Shown here: piece by piece, positions 11,901 through 23,900 of the stretch
Numbering within the stretch: the stretch's first letter is position 1
Layout: each line of letters opens with the position of its first letter
NCBI GenBank assembly: GCA_903813345.2
Contig: CAIIXF020000004.1
Location: 12,858,196 to 12,922,195, forward strand
Length of the DNA: 64,000 nt
Direction: 5' to 3'
From: Owenia fusiformis
Lineage: Eukaryota > Annelida > Polychaeta > Sabellida > Oweniidae
Made by a program: the position numbers and the translations under genes
The notes under the pieces: model-generated
The model's input: the letters and a program-made list of their open reading frames with translations, nothing else
What the model was told of the DNA's origin: nothing
Database searches by the model: none

Positions 11901-14900
11901 GGGCATTAATTTGGTTGGTATGGGAATACATTCAAATTTGACAGATTGGTATGGGAACATATTGATATCTGAGGGTTCAGCCCAGGACCCCAGCCAAATA
12001 TACAGTGAACCCCCAGGGACCAATCTTAACCCATTCTGCCAAGCCCAATACTGCATGAATGTATGAAATCCCCTGAGGATCCTCCACTCCAGAATGATCA
12101 AAACAAGCCTTCATTCCAACAGAAACGGTTGAAATTTAAATCAAAAGGCAATTGTGCAAAATGAAAAAGTAACGATGAGTACAAATGAACAAATTAGGAG
12201 TCAGAATATTTGTGAGAACTAGTGGTATGGAATGAGGCAATATTGTCAGACATAAATGTACATGTATTGTTTACTAGTATTTAGTATTTTATGAGCCAAA
12301 CAATTTTTGCATCTCTAGTATTAATGAGTCATGAGCATGTAAATCATATAACATAGAAAAATCCCAAAATTATGAATAAAATGGCAATTTGGTATTTCAT
12401 ATCATGTATTGACCTATCTAGAATGAAGGTGAATCTAAAAACAAAAAAGACAGTTACCATGACAATGAAACATAGTAACCATGGCATCCAAGTAAATCCT
12501 AGCTTCCAAAGTCTAATACAATATACACATTTTATTATTATTTTAGATCTGAAAATACTTTACTTTTATCTGCCTGTATTTAAAAGTTATAGCATTCATC
12601 AATTGTGGAGATCTGAATTTTAACAAAACCCTGGTTACCTTGGTAACCAGTCTAATACAAGCTCCCAAAGTCTGAATCAATCCTTAAAATCAATCATTGT
12701 CTAAGACTTGAAAAAATGAGACACCTATATCCCTTATTTTAAAAATTGTAACATCCATCCAATGTGGGGGTCCGAATTTCCATAAAACCCTAGTTACCAT
12801 GGCAACCAATCGCATAACAGCTCCAAAAGTATGATACCATACTTAAAACCAGTCATTTATGAAGATCTGAAAAAATGAGACCTGTATTTCCCTTATTTCA
12901 AAAGTTATAGCATCCATCCAATGTGGGGGTTCGAATCTGTGAAATAGGCCCCTGTATAAATCATGGACCCATATAAGGCCAAAATCTGAGATCCTGTGGA
13001 CTAATCTTTATATAAGATTGTTGGTAATATATTATAGAAGTTTTCTATTCGTATTTTAACCCTTCCTAACACAATGATGACAAAATATGCATGAAATGAC
13101 TCTATCATTTCTGAAAAAATGGCCTGAAAATCAACACCTGAAGGGTATGTTTTATCCGTTTTCATGGCAACCGCTTCACCATGTGACTTGAAATTTTTAT
13201 CATATATTCAGTTAGCCTATACAAATATATCTTAGTAATTTGGATACATTCTACTGAGGATTTTTGGAGTTCTAGCCCAATTTTATAGTAGGGGTCCAAA
13301 TTATAGCCCATGGGGGGTAAAATGGCCACAAAATCTAAAAGCTGAAAAACTAAGATCTAATAATCCATAAGAATATGTAAAATCATACTAGCAACATGAA
13401 AAATTATGTCCCATAAAATCCCTCTGAACGCACGCCCAAACCCTCATTCTGACTGCACTAATACACTTGAAGCTAAAACACATACTTTATATTGATTTAA
13501 CAACAACAAAGGAAAGATGAGGCTTATCTATACATAGATCAAAGATATCAGAAGCTATAAAGCAATGAAGAAACACAAATCATGATTTACAGTTACATAT
13601 GGTTTAAAACATTAATATATTTCACCAAATGCAAACAACATTTGAAACATTACACTCGATAAAAAGCTGAATTTAATTTGAACTTTCAATCCGTCCATTT
13701 GGGTTTTTCTGTCGAAGTCATCAATCAAAGCAACAATTCCAATAAATTTAATTGTACAATAAAATTATCATGAAAAATTCCCACAATTCGAAAATGATCT
13801 TTTTGAAGTGATAAGCTAAAAACTACTTACAGTTAAATCTGTGGTGCTTGCTAATCTCATCCCTTTTAGGTCTCCTCTTGGAGTCATTGTATTGCTATCA
13901 CGCCTGGCAAATGGACTCTGGGAAATACTAGACACTGTTCGTTTCAAGTGACGAGGGGTCTGTTTAAATGAGAAAGCCCTGCTGACTCTTTTCCCAAAAC
14001 GACTAAAGAAATAAGTAAATAAATAATTTTAGAGTGAAGTTAGTAAGTTTACCAAGATAGACAACACATTCAGTATAAGACATTAAATAGTAAAAGGTGG
14101 TTGTAGATTCTTCAGCATGAAAATACGGCTTATCCATACATCCTAGGAAATCAAAATGTTTTCTTACTTATAATAAGCAAAGTTAACGACCCCCAAGTCC
14201 AACTTTTTTTTTGGTAATGATTTGTTAACAAATTATGGAATGAACACTTTATATTAATACAAAGATTCAAATTCTTAAATTCAAAACATATCTAATACAT
14301 ATTTGACATCTTTAAACTTTTGACATTTTTCTGCTAAACAGTAAGGCAATGAAATGTTTGTTTACCTTCTGAGGGACTTCTGACCAATATCTGACAGACT
14401 GATATCTAATGATTGTGCATTCAAAGTTGCCATCAGGTTCTCCTAAAAAACAAACATTATGAGGCATTAACATGACAATATGTCACCACCTAGTTGGTAA
14501 CAAAATTGTGAGCTCAAATCTAGTTGAAAATACCTTTTTGACCTTGAGAAGGCCATTGGAAGTCAAATATCAAATCTAAAGTCAGATTTGAACTTTTGAG
14601 ACCTTGTAGATGATTTTGAAAAAGTATTGAAGTCAGTCTAAACAGACTCTAAACAGTAGCCTACTTGTCAAGTTATTGAAAGTTATCAATACATGTATGA
14701 ATATCCGAATAATTTTGATTTTTTCTGAATTTTTGTTACGCTTGCCTTGTTATTCTTATATAGACAAAGCTGAAATCTTACATAGTCAGCCCTGCATACA
14801 GTGTTAGCCATGTGTTTACATAGAGTCTTTAGAAACTCTGCTTTGTTCACATCTTCGCTCTCAATCAGGAAACTGTACAGCCTCTCTTTCATATCAGTTG

Positions 14901-17900
14901 TAAATCGCCAGACTAGCGCAAACACGTTTTTACAATCTGAAAAATAAAAGCATTATTTGTCATTAACAAATTCATAGTGGACCAGTTTCTAAAATATAAG
15001 ATGACTTGAAAAAGTTTGGAAAAAACAGAAATATGAAACCTCATATTTTCTACTACTTGGAATGTTTTAAGCAAAGTGGATTATATTCCGTTATTTCAAT
15101 ATGAAATCAACAAAATCAAATTAAATTTGTAATTCATTAATTAGAGCAATCATGGTATTCATTTTTAGAAAAATTACATGGAAAAAATGTGATCAAAATC
15201 AAGTACCATAGTACTCTTTTGTACATCAACATATAACAGGTAAAACTCTAGAATGTACATACCCTCTGTTTCAATAATGTCCACTACCCTCTTTATAACC
15301 TGGAGTGGTAGCATCTCTAAGTGTTTATAAGCCTTCTGACTAGGGGCCTTGCTTGTTGGATTGGGACTCTTGGATAGCAAAACCTTGGTTCTCCTTTTAC
15401 AGATCTGAATAAAACATATAAAAACATAGTTAACAATTTACATTCATCCTAAGCTTTTTGTATATTTATAATTGAAACTGTACATTTACAATCTATTCCA
15501 ATCCTTTAAGATTTATTGAATTAACAATTTGCTATACATTTGTCTTTAATGGTCAAAAATGCAGATCCCCAAAATCTCATTAAAAATGAGACTCTGTCAA
15601 CAAGATTTCAAAGCTATTCAAATATTTCCCAAGGCATTTTAAGCTGCTATCTTAATTCAAATTGCAACTTGTTTTCGTAACAAATGCTTGCTCCTGGCTA
15701 GTTTAGCTGAGTATAACCTTTAATGAACAAAAGTTAGAATTTTCTTACCTCTAAGCTATCATTGAATAATGAGTATAACCTTTCCTTTAATGAACAAAAG
15801 TTAGAATTTTCCTACCTCTAAGCTATCATTGAATAATGAGTATAACCTTTAATGAACAAAAGTTAGAATTTGCTTACCTCTAAGCTATCATTGAATAATG
15901 AGTATAACCTTTAATGAACAAAAGTTAGAATTTGCTTACCTCTAAGCCATCACTGAATAATGAGTATAACCTTTAATAAACAAAAGTTGGAATTTGCTTA
16001 CCTCTAAGCTATCATTGAATAAAAACAGTGTGATGTGGTCCCCTTTGCCACTCAGTGAATCAGACAGCTCAATGACATCAACTTTGGCAATGAAAGACCT
16101 ATGGGACGACAATAAATTTGGCTGGAAAATAAAAACAAACATAATATACGGGGTTGAAAATGAACAATACGGATAATTTTAAATATGGCCCATAATGAAG
16201 TCACACATTAAAGCTTACATTGGTTCATTCTAGTTCAAATTAAAAGAAAGTTAATATGTAGTGAATATCACTGATTTAACAATATAAACACTCATCCAGG
16301 AAGCGAGGGGTTGTGGGTTCGATCCCCACTAAGGTGGACTGACCTTTTCACATCAGCCATTAGCTTTAGTTTAGTTTTAGTCATTTACTGTACATTATAC
16401 TTACTGGGCAGTTTTCTATCTCTCCTACAATGTCAAACATTGCTTTCTGGCCATCTGCCTTCCTCTTATTCTCATTGATAAGCCTGTTAATAGAATAGAA
16501 CATAGAATATCAGAGGAGTTTGTCATTAGAGAAATTGAACAGTGATCAATAATACTGCTACCAAGATCTATTTTCATTAGTCTCCTACTGTTAGATTTTG
16601 CAATCTTTGCAATGAACTTTCTCTTGATGTCCATACACCCTCCTGTGATTGATCTTAACCATTTAAGAGACAGAAAGTACATGCTTTTAAATGAAAGCAA
16701 AGATCACAGAAAAACTTACGTGAGAACTTTATTTAGTTGTCTTATGGCTTCTTCTATATGTGAGATGTCTGAATGTCCTTTGCTGGTTCTTTTCAATAAA
16801 TCTAAACAGAATATATTCATTATAATTTCATTGTTCCTGCCAATGTGATTGAGCAAAATATTATATGCAAATACTGAGTGATGAAGAAGGCAATGTATAA
16901 TAGTCAATTTTCTCTGGTTGCTTTTAAAAAAAATTGGCAGTTATTTTGAGGAATTTTGCGACTTTCTGTGTCTCATTTTCAATAATTTTGCCAGTTGTTT
17001 TAAATTGTTTTGCCAGTTGTCAGAAATTCTAATTAAACCATTGCATCATCTCTTGAAGATGGCTCTCGGGTTCATACCTTGAAGGAGTAAGACAATTCTA
17101 GGCAGCCTCTGTACAGGGTTAATAAATAGCTCAGCTAGGGTCTGTCTCCCACATTCTGGTTTACTTTGGCACACCTAAAATAAAATATTGAACCCAGTGA
17201 GGAATGTGATCTCTGGATGTCAACAATATTTATTTTTCATAATTTACCCCCTCGTTGCCTGATAGGGGTGGGGGTCAGAGGCTAAAAATCCCATGAAGAC
17301 CACCCTGAATCACTTGGCCCGATATCATTTTTCACTCAGATCGAGTGTTTCTGCAACTGTGCCAAGTTTGTTACTTTCCTGAAAAAGATGGACATCTGAC
17401 TCTGCTACAATATAAAGCAGTTCAACTAATAACCACACTTTAGTATTTATAATATTTTTCTAGGTTAATTCCTATATAATTTCTGATAAAGACTGATATG
17501 TTTTCTTATCCAGTGATCTCCCTAGGCGGGTTTAGGGTCCAACTAGGCGCAGCGCCCGGTAAAAAGGGTATGGTGAGATCACAGTTATCAATGTTAAAAG
17601 AGCTTAACTCTACAGGCACAGAGTATATCTTACCTTTAGGAAAGCATGGAACCTTGGTATAGTCTGATCACATTGGGTTAAAGTGGCTTTTGTATTCTCA
17701 AAGAAGTTAACAAATGGTGGGTAGGCCTTCATAAGCTCATCAGCCTGAAAGATAAATACAAATACATATATCTACATCTCTAATAACTTTTAACACATCT
17801 ATGTTCCCTTTATATGAAGGATGTAAAGTTAGCTAGGGTCTTTTCTGAGTTATATTTTAAACAAAAAATCTAAAGCAGTTCTGCGAAGGGTCTTGGGTTG

Positions 17901-20900
17901 TTCACGCATACACATACTAAACACATAAAAATACTAAAATGGAAAAATATAAATTTTGAGTATGGCACTATACCAAGTACATAAAAATCAATGCAGATTG
18001 TGACCTATGACCATATCCTTATAAAGGTGAAAAATGGTAGCCTTCTTTCAATCTATTTATTTTGAAAAAGTAGACATCACCTTTAAATACCAATCCAAAA
18101 ATGAATCTTGACATTGTTCTTACATTTTAAATCTACTGAATTTTGGATTGTAAGGAAAAGATGGATAACGTTTAATTTTGAAAGGATAACTGATACCTGT
18201 TCGAGAATTATTTTTCCTATAGAAGCATTTTCATTCCAAGTGGTTGCCAAATCACACAGTTTGTCTCGCATTGTCTCGTGGATTTTGCATATCTTGGGTA
18301 TCGTTCCAAAAATTGTTTTTATATGCTGTGAGGAAAGAAGGGGACCCCCTTGCTGGTCTGGCTTCTCTATATCCTCTTTAATCTAAAATGCAAAGAAAGA
18401 TGTGTTAAAAGCATTGAAGAATTACAAAGGGCAACATTTGTATGTGTACTACATGTTGCAAACACATTGGAAAAGCCAAAACTCCAATCTACTTTCCAGT
18501 CAAAATAATAGAACAGAATAAATATTGTGTTTTTACAATAAATAGTTTACCCATACAGTTCATATTGAACAATAGTAATTATAAATAGGTATTCTTTCCC
18601 ATGTAAGATTGGTTTGGTTAAATAATCAATTTGAAAATTAAATACAATAATTCTTAGAATATATATCAAGGAGTCAAGGATACAATTAAATAATGCGGAA
18701 CTGACCTTGAGAATAGTTTGCAGTATTCCAACATAGTTTTTCTCAGTATGGTACAACTCGTGAACAGTCTGTTGTCTTTTGCATATCTTGTTGGAGTTAG
18801 GTGGGGTGATGGGAGTCTTGGGAACCTCTACAGGTTCTGGTGAATCTAAAATGTAGTATTTAATAAACTTGTTCAAAATCAATCTATAGAATCTCTATTT
18901 CAAAAGCATAACTTGACTGAAGTTTGACAGTAAAAGACTTCTTTTTTTCTCTGAATAAAATAATTGCAATGTTTTATTTAACATTTCAAACAACTTTCAT
19001 GGTACTTCATCTACAATTATGTTCAAATTAAAATAAATTGTTTTGACAATGTATCAAATCAAAAATGAATGATGAATTTTTAAACCAAACTTGAAAATAA
19101 TCATTAACATAGATTTTGAGAAAATATTTCAGGCAAATATTTCACCTCATGAGCTTTCATAGGGAAGATTTTTAACAGATATTACTATACATTCATGGAC
19201 CCTAGTTAGACATTTCTCACATTGTATTATATCTATGGGTTTACACTTTCTACAGGCCTTACCTAATCTTGATACATCACATGTGGCATCAAGGAAAGAC
19301 CCACCACTCATTGACATCCTTCCAAGTTCATTAGAGCGTCGTTTCTGTCCGTGTCCAATAGCAGGCGAATCGACCTCGGCTTCTGAAGCCAATTGGTGGA
19401 GATTATCACGTAAACGCTTCCTCTTACGAGTTTTGGTGGAGCCCCCCATGCTCCCTGGAGTGGCACTACTTGGCGTCCTATATGCATGTCCATCTGCCTG
19501 TAAACAGTTAGATTCGTTTTATGTTAAGTATCAATAGATTTGAGACCCTGAAACTTAAGGTAGTCCTTTTATACCTTTTTATATTAAATCATTTATGTAT
19601 GAGCTAAAGAGTGGCCCAGAACTATGCATAAGTTAAAATAGATTCTTTTTATCTTCATTGCTAAGTATGACTTATCAATTGCTATTTGTTTGTTTTTTGG
19701 GGTCAGAATTTCACAAATTTTACAATATTCATATTCAATATATGATCTAATTAATGCAAGCTCAAATTAAAATAAATAATAAAAAACAACATGACAACAT
19801 TGTCAACATGACAAAAATAAGTTATATACTAATAAAAATCGAAATAAAATAAAATTAATAGAGGAATTACAAACTTAGGAGATTTATTTCCATTTTGTTC
19901 TTGAAATATGGAGTTATGCAGCTTGGCGGGAAAAATCCTTTGATTACTTGAAGTAATGGACATAAAACCTAAGACTCCAATGACAATTGGCAGTATATCC
20001 ACTCTTCTGATCATTGGTTTGATATTATTACTAAACTATGGCAAAAAGTGGCTTTTCTTCTCCGATTATGGGTAATATATGGGTATTGTGGGTATATAAG
20101 AAAATTCCCTATAGTATCAAAATATCCATCAAAAAGTATCTTATATGACTGAATGGGAAAATCAATGAAAATTAAATGAAAACCTGTGAAATGCAAAGAA
20201 TTCAAAAACAACTTCCAAAATGAAAACCTTTATTGAAAATTAAGGTCAGATTGATACGGAGAACTGTGTCTATCTTACATTATCCTAAAACACAAAAATG
20301 CCCTAAGAGATATTGTAACTCAAATGAAAATGAAATTATAAATGAAAAAACAATATAATAACAGAAAACTAAAATTTGAACAACATCTTATCCTATGAAA
20401 CCTGACCATTAATATTCTCCCTGATTTTTTGATGGAAGACAAGCCATTGATGTCTTTTTGATGTTCACTAATCGTTGCCATTGGCGTGACAATTTGACTT
20501 CTACGATTTTTCTTTTTTGTACTTGTTGATACTATTGGAGTACTTGATGACCTTTTGAATGGCGTTTTAAATGGTGTTGCCGAGGTAAACAAATACTGGT
20601 CTTCGTTGCTAGGCGCTTGTGGAGCAACCTTGAAAGGTGTTGTCATGGAAACGTCATTTTCCTGGGAAAATCGATCCATTGAGAAAACTTTAAAATTTAC
20701 AATACCACACATTCCAAAAATTGAAGAGCAGTAAAAGAAATATACAATAAAATATATCACAATTCAATACTTGCAACTTAGTAGACTTTTATGTTTGACA
20801 TTTTGAATTTTCCACATCATCATTCAATCATGCACGAGAATACATGTTGTTTATCTAAAAAAAAGGTTTCTGGTAACAACTAACTGAACATACCGTTTCA

Positions 20901-23900
20901 TATCTGTACATTGACTCAGAGGCGCAAGCATCGATCTGTATACTGCTCCAGAACCACTGAAAAAATATGTAACTCATGAAAACAAACAAATGAAAATATT
21001 CTGACATGTTAAATACAGTGAAATTCTATTTCTCCACAATCGTCAAATGTATCATACTAAAATGTAATATTTTTTTCTGATTTGTTACATAATATGGATA
21101 TTCATATAAACAACCATAACAATTTTTTAATTGCTGAAATCAGCAAATATCTTTAACTAAAATGTAATATTTTTTCTGATTTGTGACATAATATGTATGT
21201 ACTTAGCAGTTATGTCCCTATCATTGAATATATGCCTGAGGTCTGTCACCAATATAGCCCGAGCTTGCGAGGGTTATATTACGACAGACCGAAGGCATAT
21301 ATTCAATGATACGGACATAACTGTTGTATTACATACTTTTATATCAATATCATTATTATATCAATGACGCCACGTGTCTGTGTGCGAGTGAAATTAGGAA
21401 GAAATGAAACATGACGTCCCGATGACGTCATAAGTACAGGAATATATAGCCGACCTTCAGCTCCATTGACTTCAATACAAATGCTTCGCTGGGTATGTAA
21501 TACATGTTCACATAATCATCTATAATAACTTTTGGAGATAAATTACAAGGTTACCTCTGCTTTGACTACTCTCAATTTAGGGTGTGTAATGAATGGTATT
21601 GTTTTAACAGTATGGCCATCCACTACAAGATGTGTACATTCAGGAAAGCCTTGCTCTACAACTCTACCACCTGAAATAATATAATAAAATGTTATTATCA
21701 TGTGAATAAATGACATAAGTGGTTGCTGCACCAACTTGATATTTTAAAACAGACTTGCTCTCATTTGAAAACACTGTAGTATATTACAAAATACTAGAGA
21801 ATGGTCGGTCAAGGTTCGGCTCGATTAACTGCGCTGTTTGGCCCCACGGTTCTACTGGGACTGTCTGATCAACATTAAGAACCGAGCCCAGAATGGACAA
21901 AATACCCTAGGACATGTTAGTAATCAAAAATGTAAAAAGTTACAAAAACTGCATCCTAAAAATATGTAGGATTCTTTTTTTTAATCATCATCATAACTTC
22001 ATTCCAAGAATATAAATGTACACAACTAAATAATTGCAAAAGATGCGAGACATTGAGGACAATTTTGAATGAAACAGACAGGAATATTATGATGTAGGAT
22101 CATCTATATCTCTCAAAGGATAACCAAGATTTCAATGACATTTGGTGGTGTGGTGTCTCACCATTTTGAACAGCAATTTCTTCCATGTGAGAAACCTCAT
22201 CCTTTGAGAAGCCAATGAAGCTAAGGATGCAACTGTAGAATGGCTTGACTTTGTACTGCATCTGAAATACATGCAATAATCATAGTTAAGAACATTTTAG
22301 TTTCCCCAGCTTCCCCATTAGTGCCAATGTTATATAACATCGATATGAAACTTGGCAATTTGAAGAAAACCATCATGTTGACTCTCATAAAATCACTGGT
22401 TTTAAATATCTATTTTATTTGTAAATTTATCAAGTGGAAGAAAGTAGAGAATACAATACATTTTTTTGATAATTCTCTGAAGTTCAAAAATGTATATTGG
22501 ATAAATTGAAGAGCTTAGTAGACCAAAATCCCATCAAGAACACTTTCATAATCATTGAAATCTTAATCATGTTTTAAGTGCATACCATTTCAGAATCTAG
22601 TGAATTCTTCTCAATATCATGTCGGAATGACCAAAGTTTGTTGACCCATTCCTCCATCATGATTGGTGTATCCATACTGGTTGCTAGGCGATACTTCTCC
22701 CCACCAGAGCAATTGGCGATGAGATGTGTAACTTTACTACTGAAGTCTTTGCGGATACTGCCTCCCATGTGATGAACAAGATCTGCCAGTCGCGACTGAA
22801 GAATTTACAAAATTAAAAAACATCAAATCTAATTCATAAATAACAGTTTACAGTTGTTGAGATCTCACCAGAATCAAAACATCTTAAAGTAAGAGGGATC
22901 TAGTCCTTGAAATAAAGTTTTTTTGCCCCTCAAATAGCTGGTGTTCATTTCTTATATTCAAACTCATAATTAAGATTGTTAGGATCTTATGAGAACCAAA
23001 CTGTCAAATCATCTGTCATACTAAGAGTGACTCACTGATGGGGGATTTACTCAGGGTAAACTACTCACCAGATCTTCCTTGACTTTGAACCCAGTGAAGC
23101 ATAGGATGAGGTGCTGCATCAGCATGCAGTATAAGGGACGAGGGTTGATCGGTAGGGGCTAAAATAAAGAGCAAAAATATTTAGTATTATATCTTAATGC
23201 ATATGCAACATGCAGTTTGAAGGATGAGGGTTGTTCAGTAGGGGCTAAAATATACAGTAAAATCTTTTTGTGAAAATGAATATATCTCAATGCATTCATG
23301 AAAAACAATATTGTCATGACTATATCTCATAACCTGGTTACAATTACAAGAATGTATTCCAATCTTCTTTTTTGTTTTAGATAACAGCTACTTTTATGAC
23401 TTCACTGAATGTAATACTCAAGGAAATACACCATGATCAGTTTCAAAATGCATCTTTTACATTCACCTGCTTTTTTAAACTTATTTGGCTTGTATTTCAA
23501 ATCAAAAGTTTTGAAATTTAATAATTGAATTTCATCAATCATAAATTCCATAGAATAAGTGGGCTCATGTGGGCTGTATCATGTCTAAATGATCACTAAA
23601 CTTGGAATCCATGGTAATGTTTGAGTAAAACAATGATATTTTATTTTGAACAGCAAATTACGATCACTCCAAAATGTATTCCTATGTAAAAATAGAGTTC
23701 TACTACTTACCTCATTCAATTTGGCACAGCGTATAATAACAGGGGGACCAATGACTCTTCCTGTTCCTTGTCTATGCACCTTGGAGACTGTCTTAAACAG
23801 ATCACCACTAAAGCTTTCCATGACATAAATATTGTCATATCTTTTATCACTTGTATATTTGTGTACATTGTCCTCTTGTATTTCTTCAGTTTTCAATGCA

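Noticed and set aside
9597-12623. Small frames inside the 4-kb foldback as transposase
   Set aside because: They are short, lack recognisable motifs and are not matched by the opposite arm.
16300-16345. tRNA gene
   Set aside because: Only a B-box/T-arm-like stretch; no cloverleaf can be formed.
18108-18386. Plus-strand 92-residue frame over ECT2 exon 12
   Set aside because: It is the antisense of a confirmed DH-domain exon with conserved protein and splice sites on the minus strand; the same holds for 19235-19537, 22578-22772 and 23646-23828.
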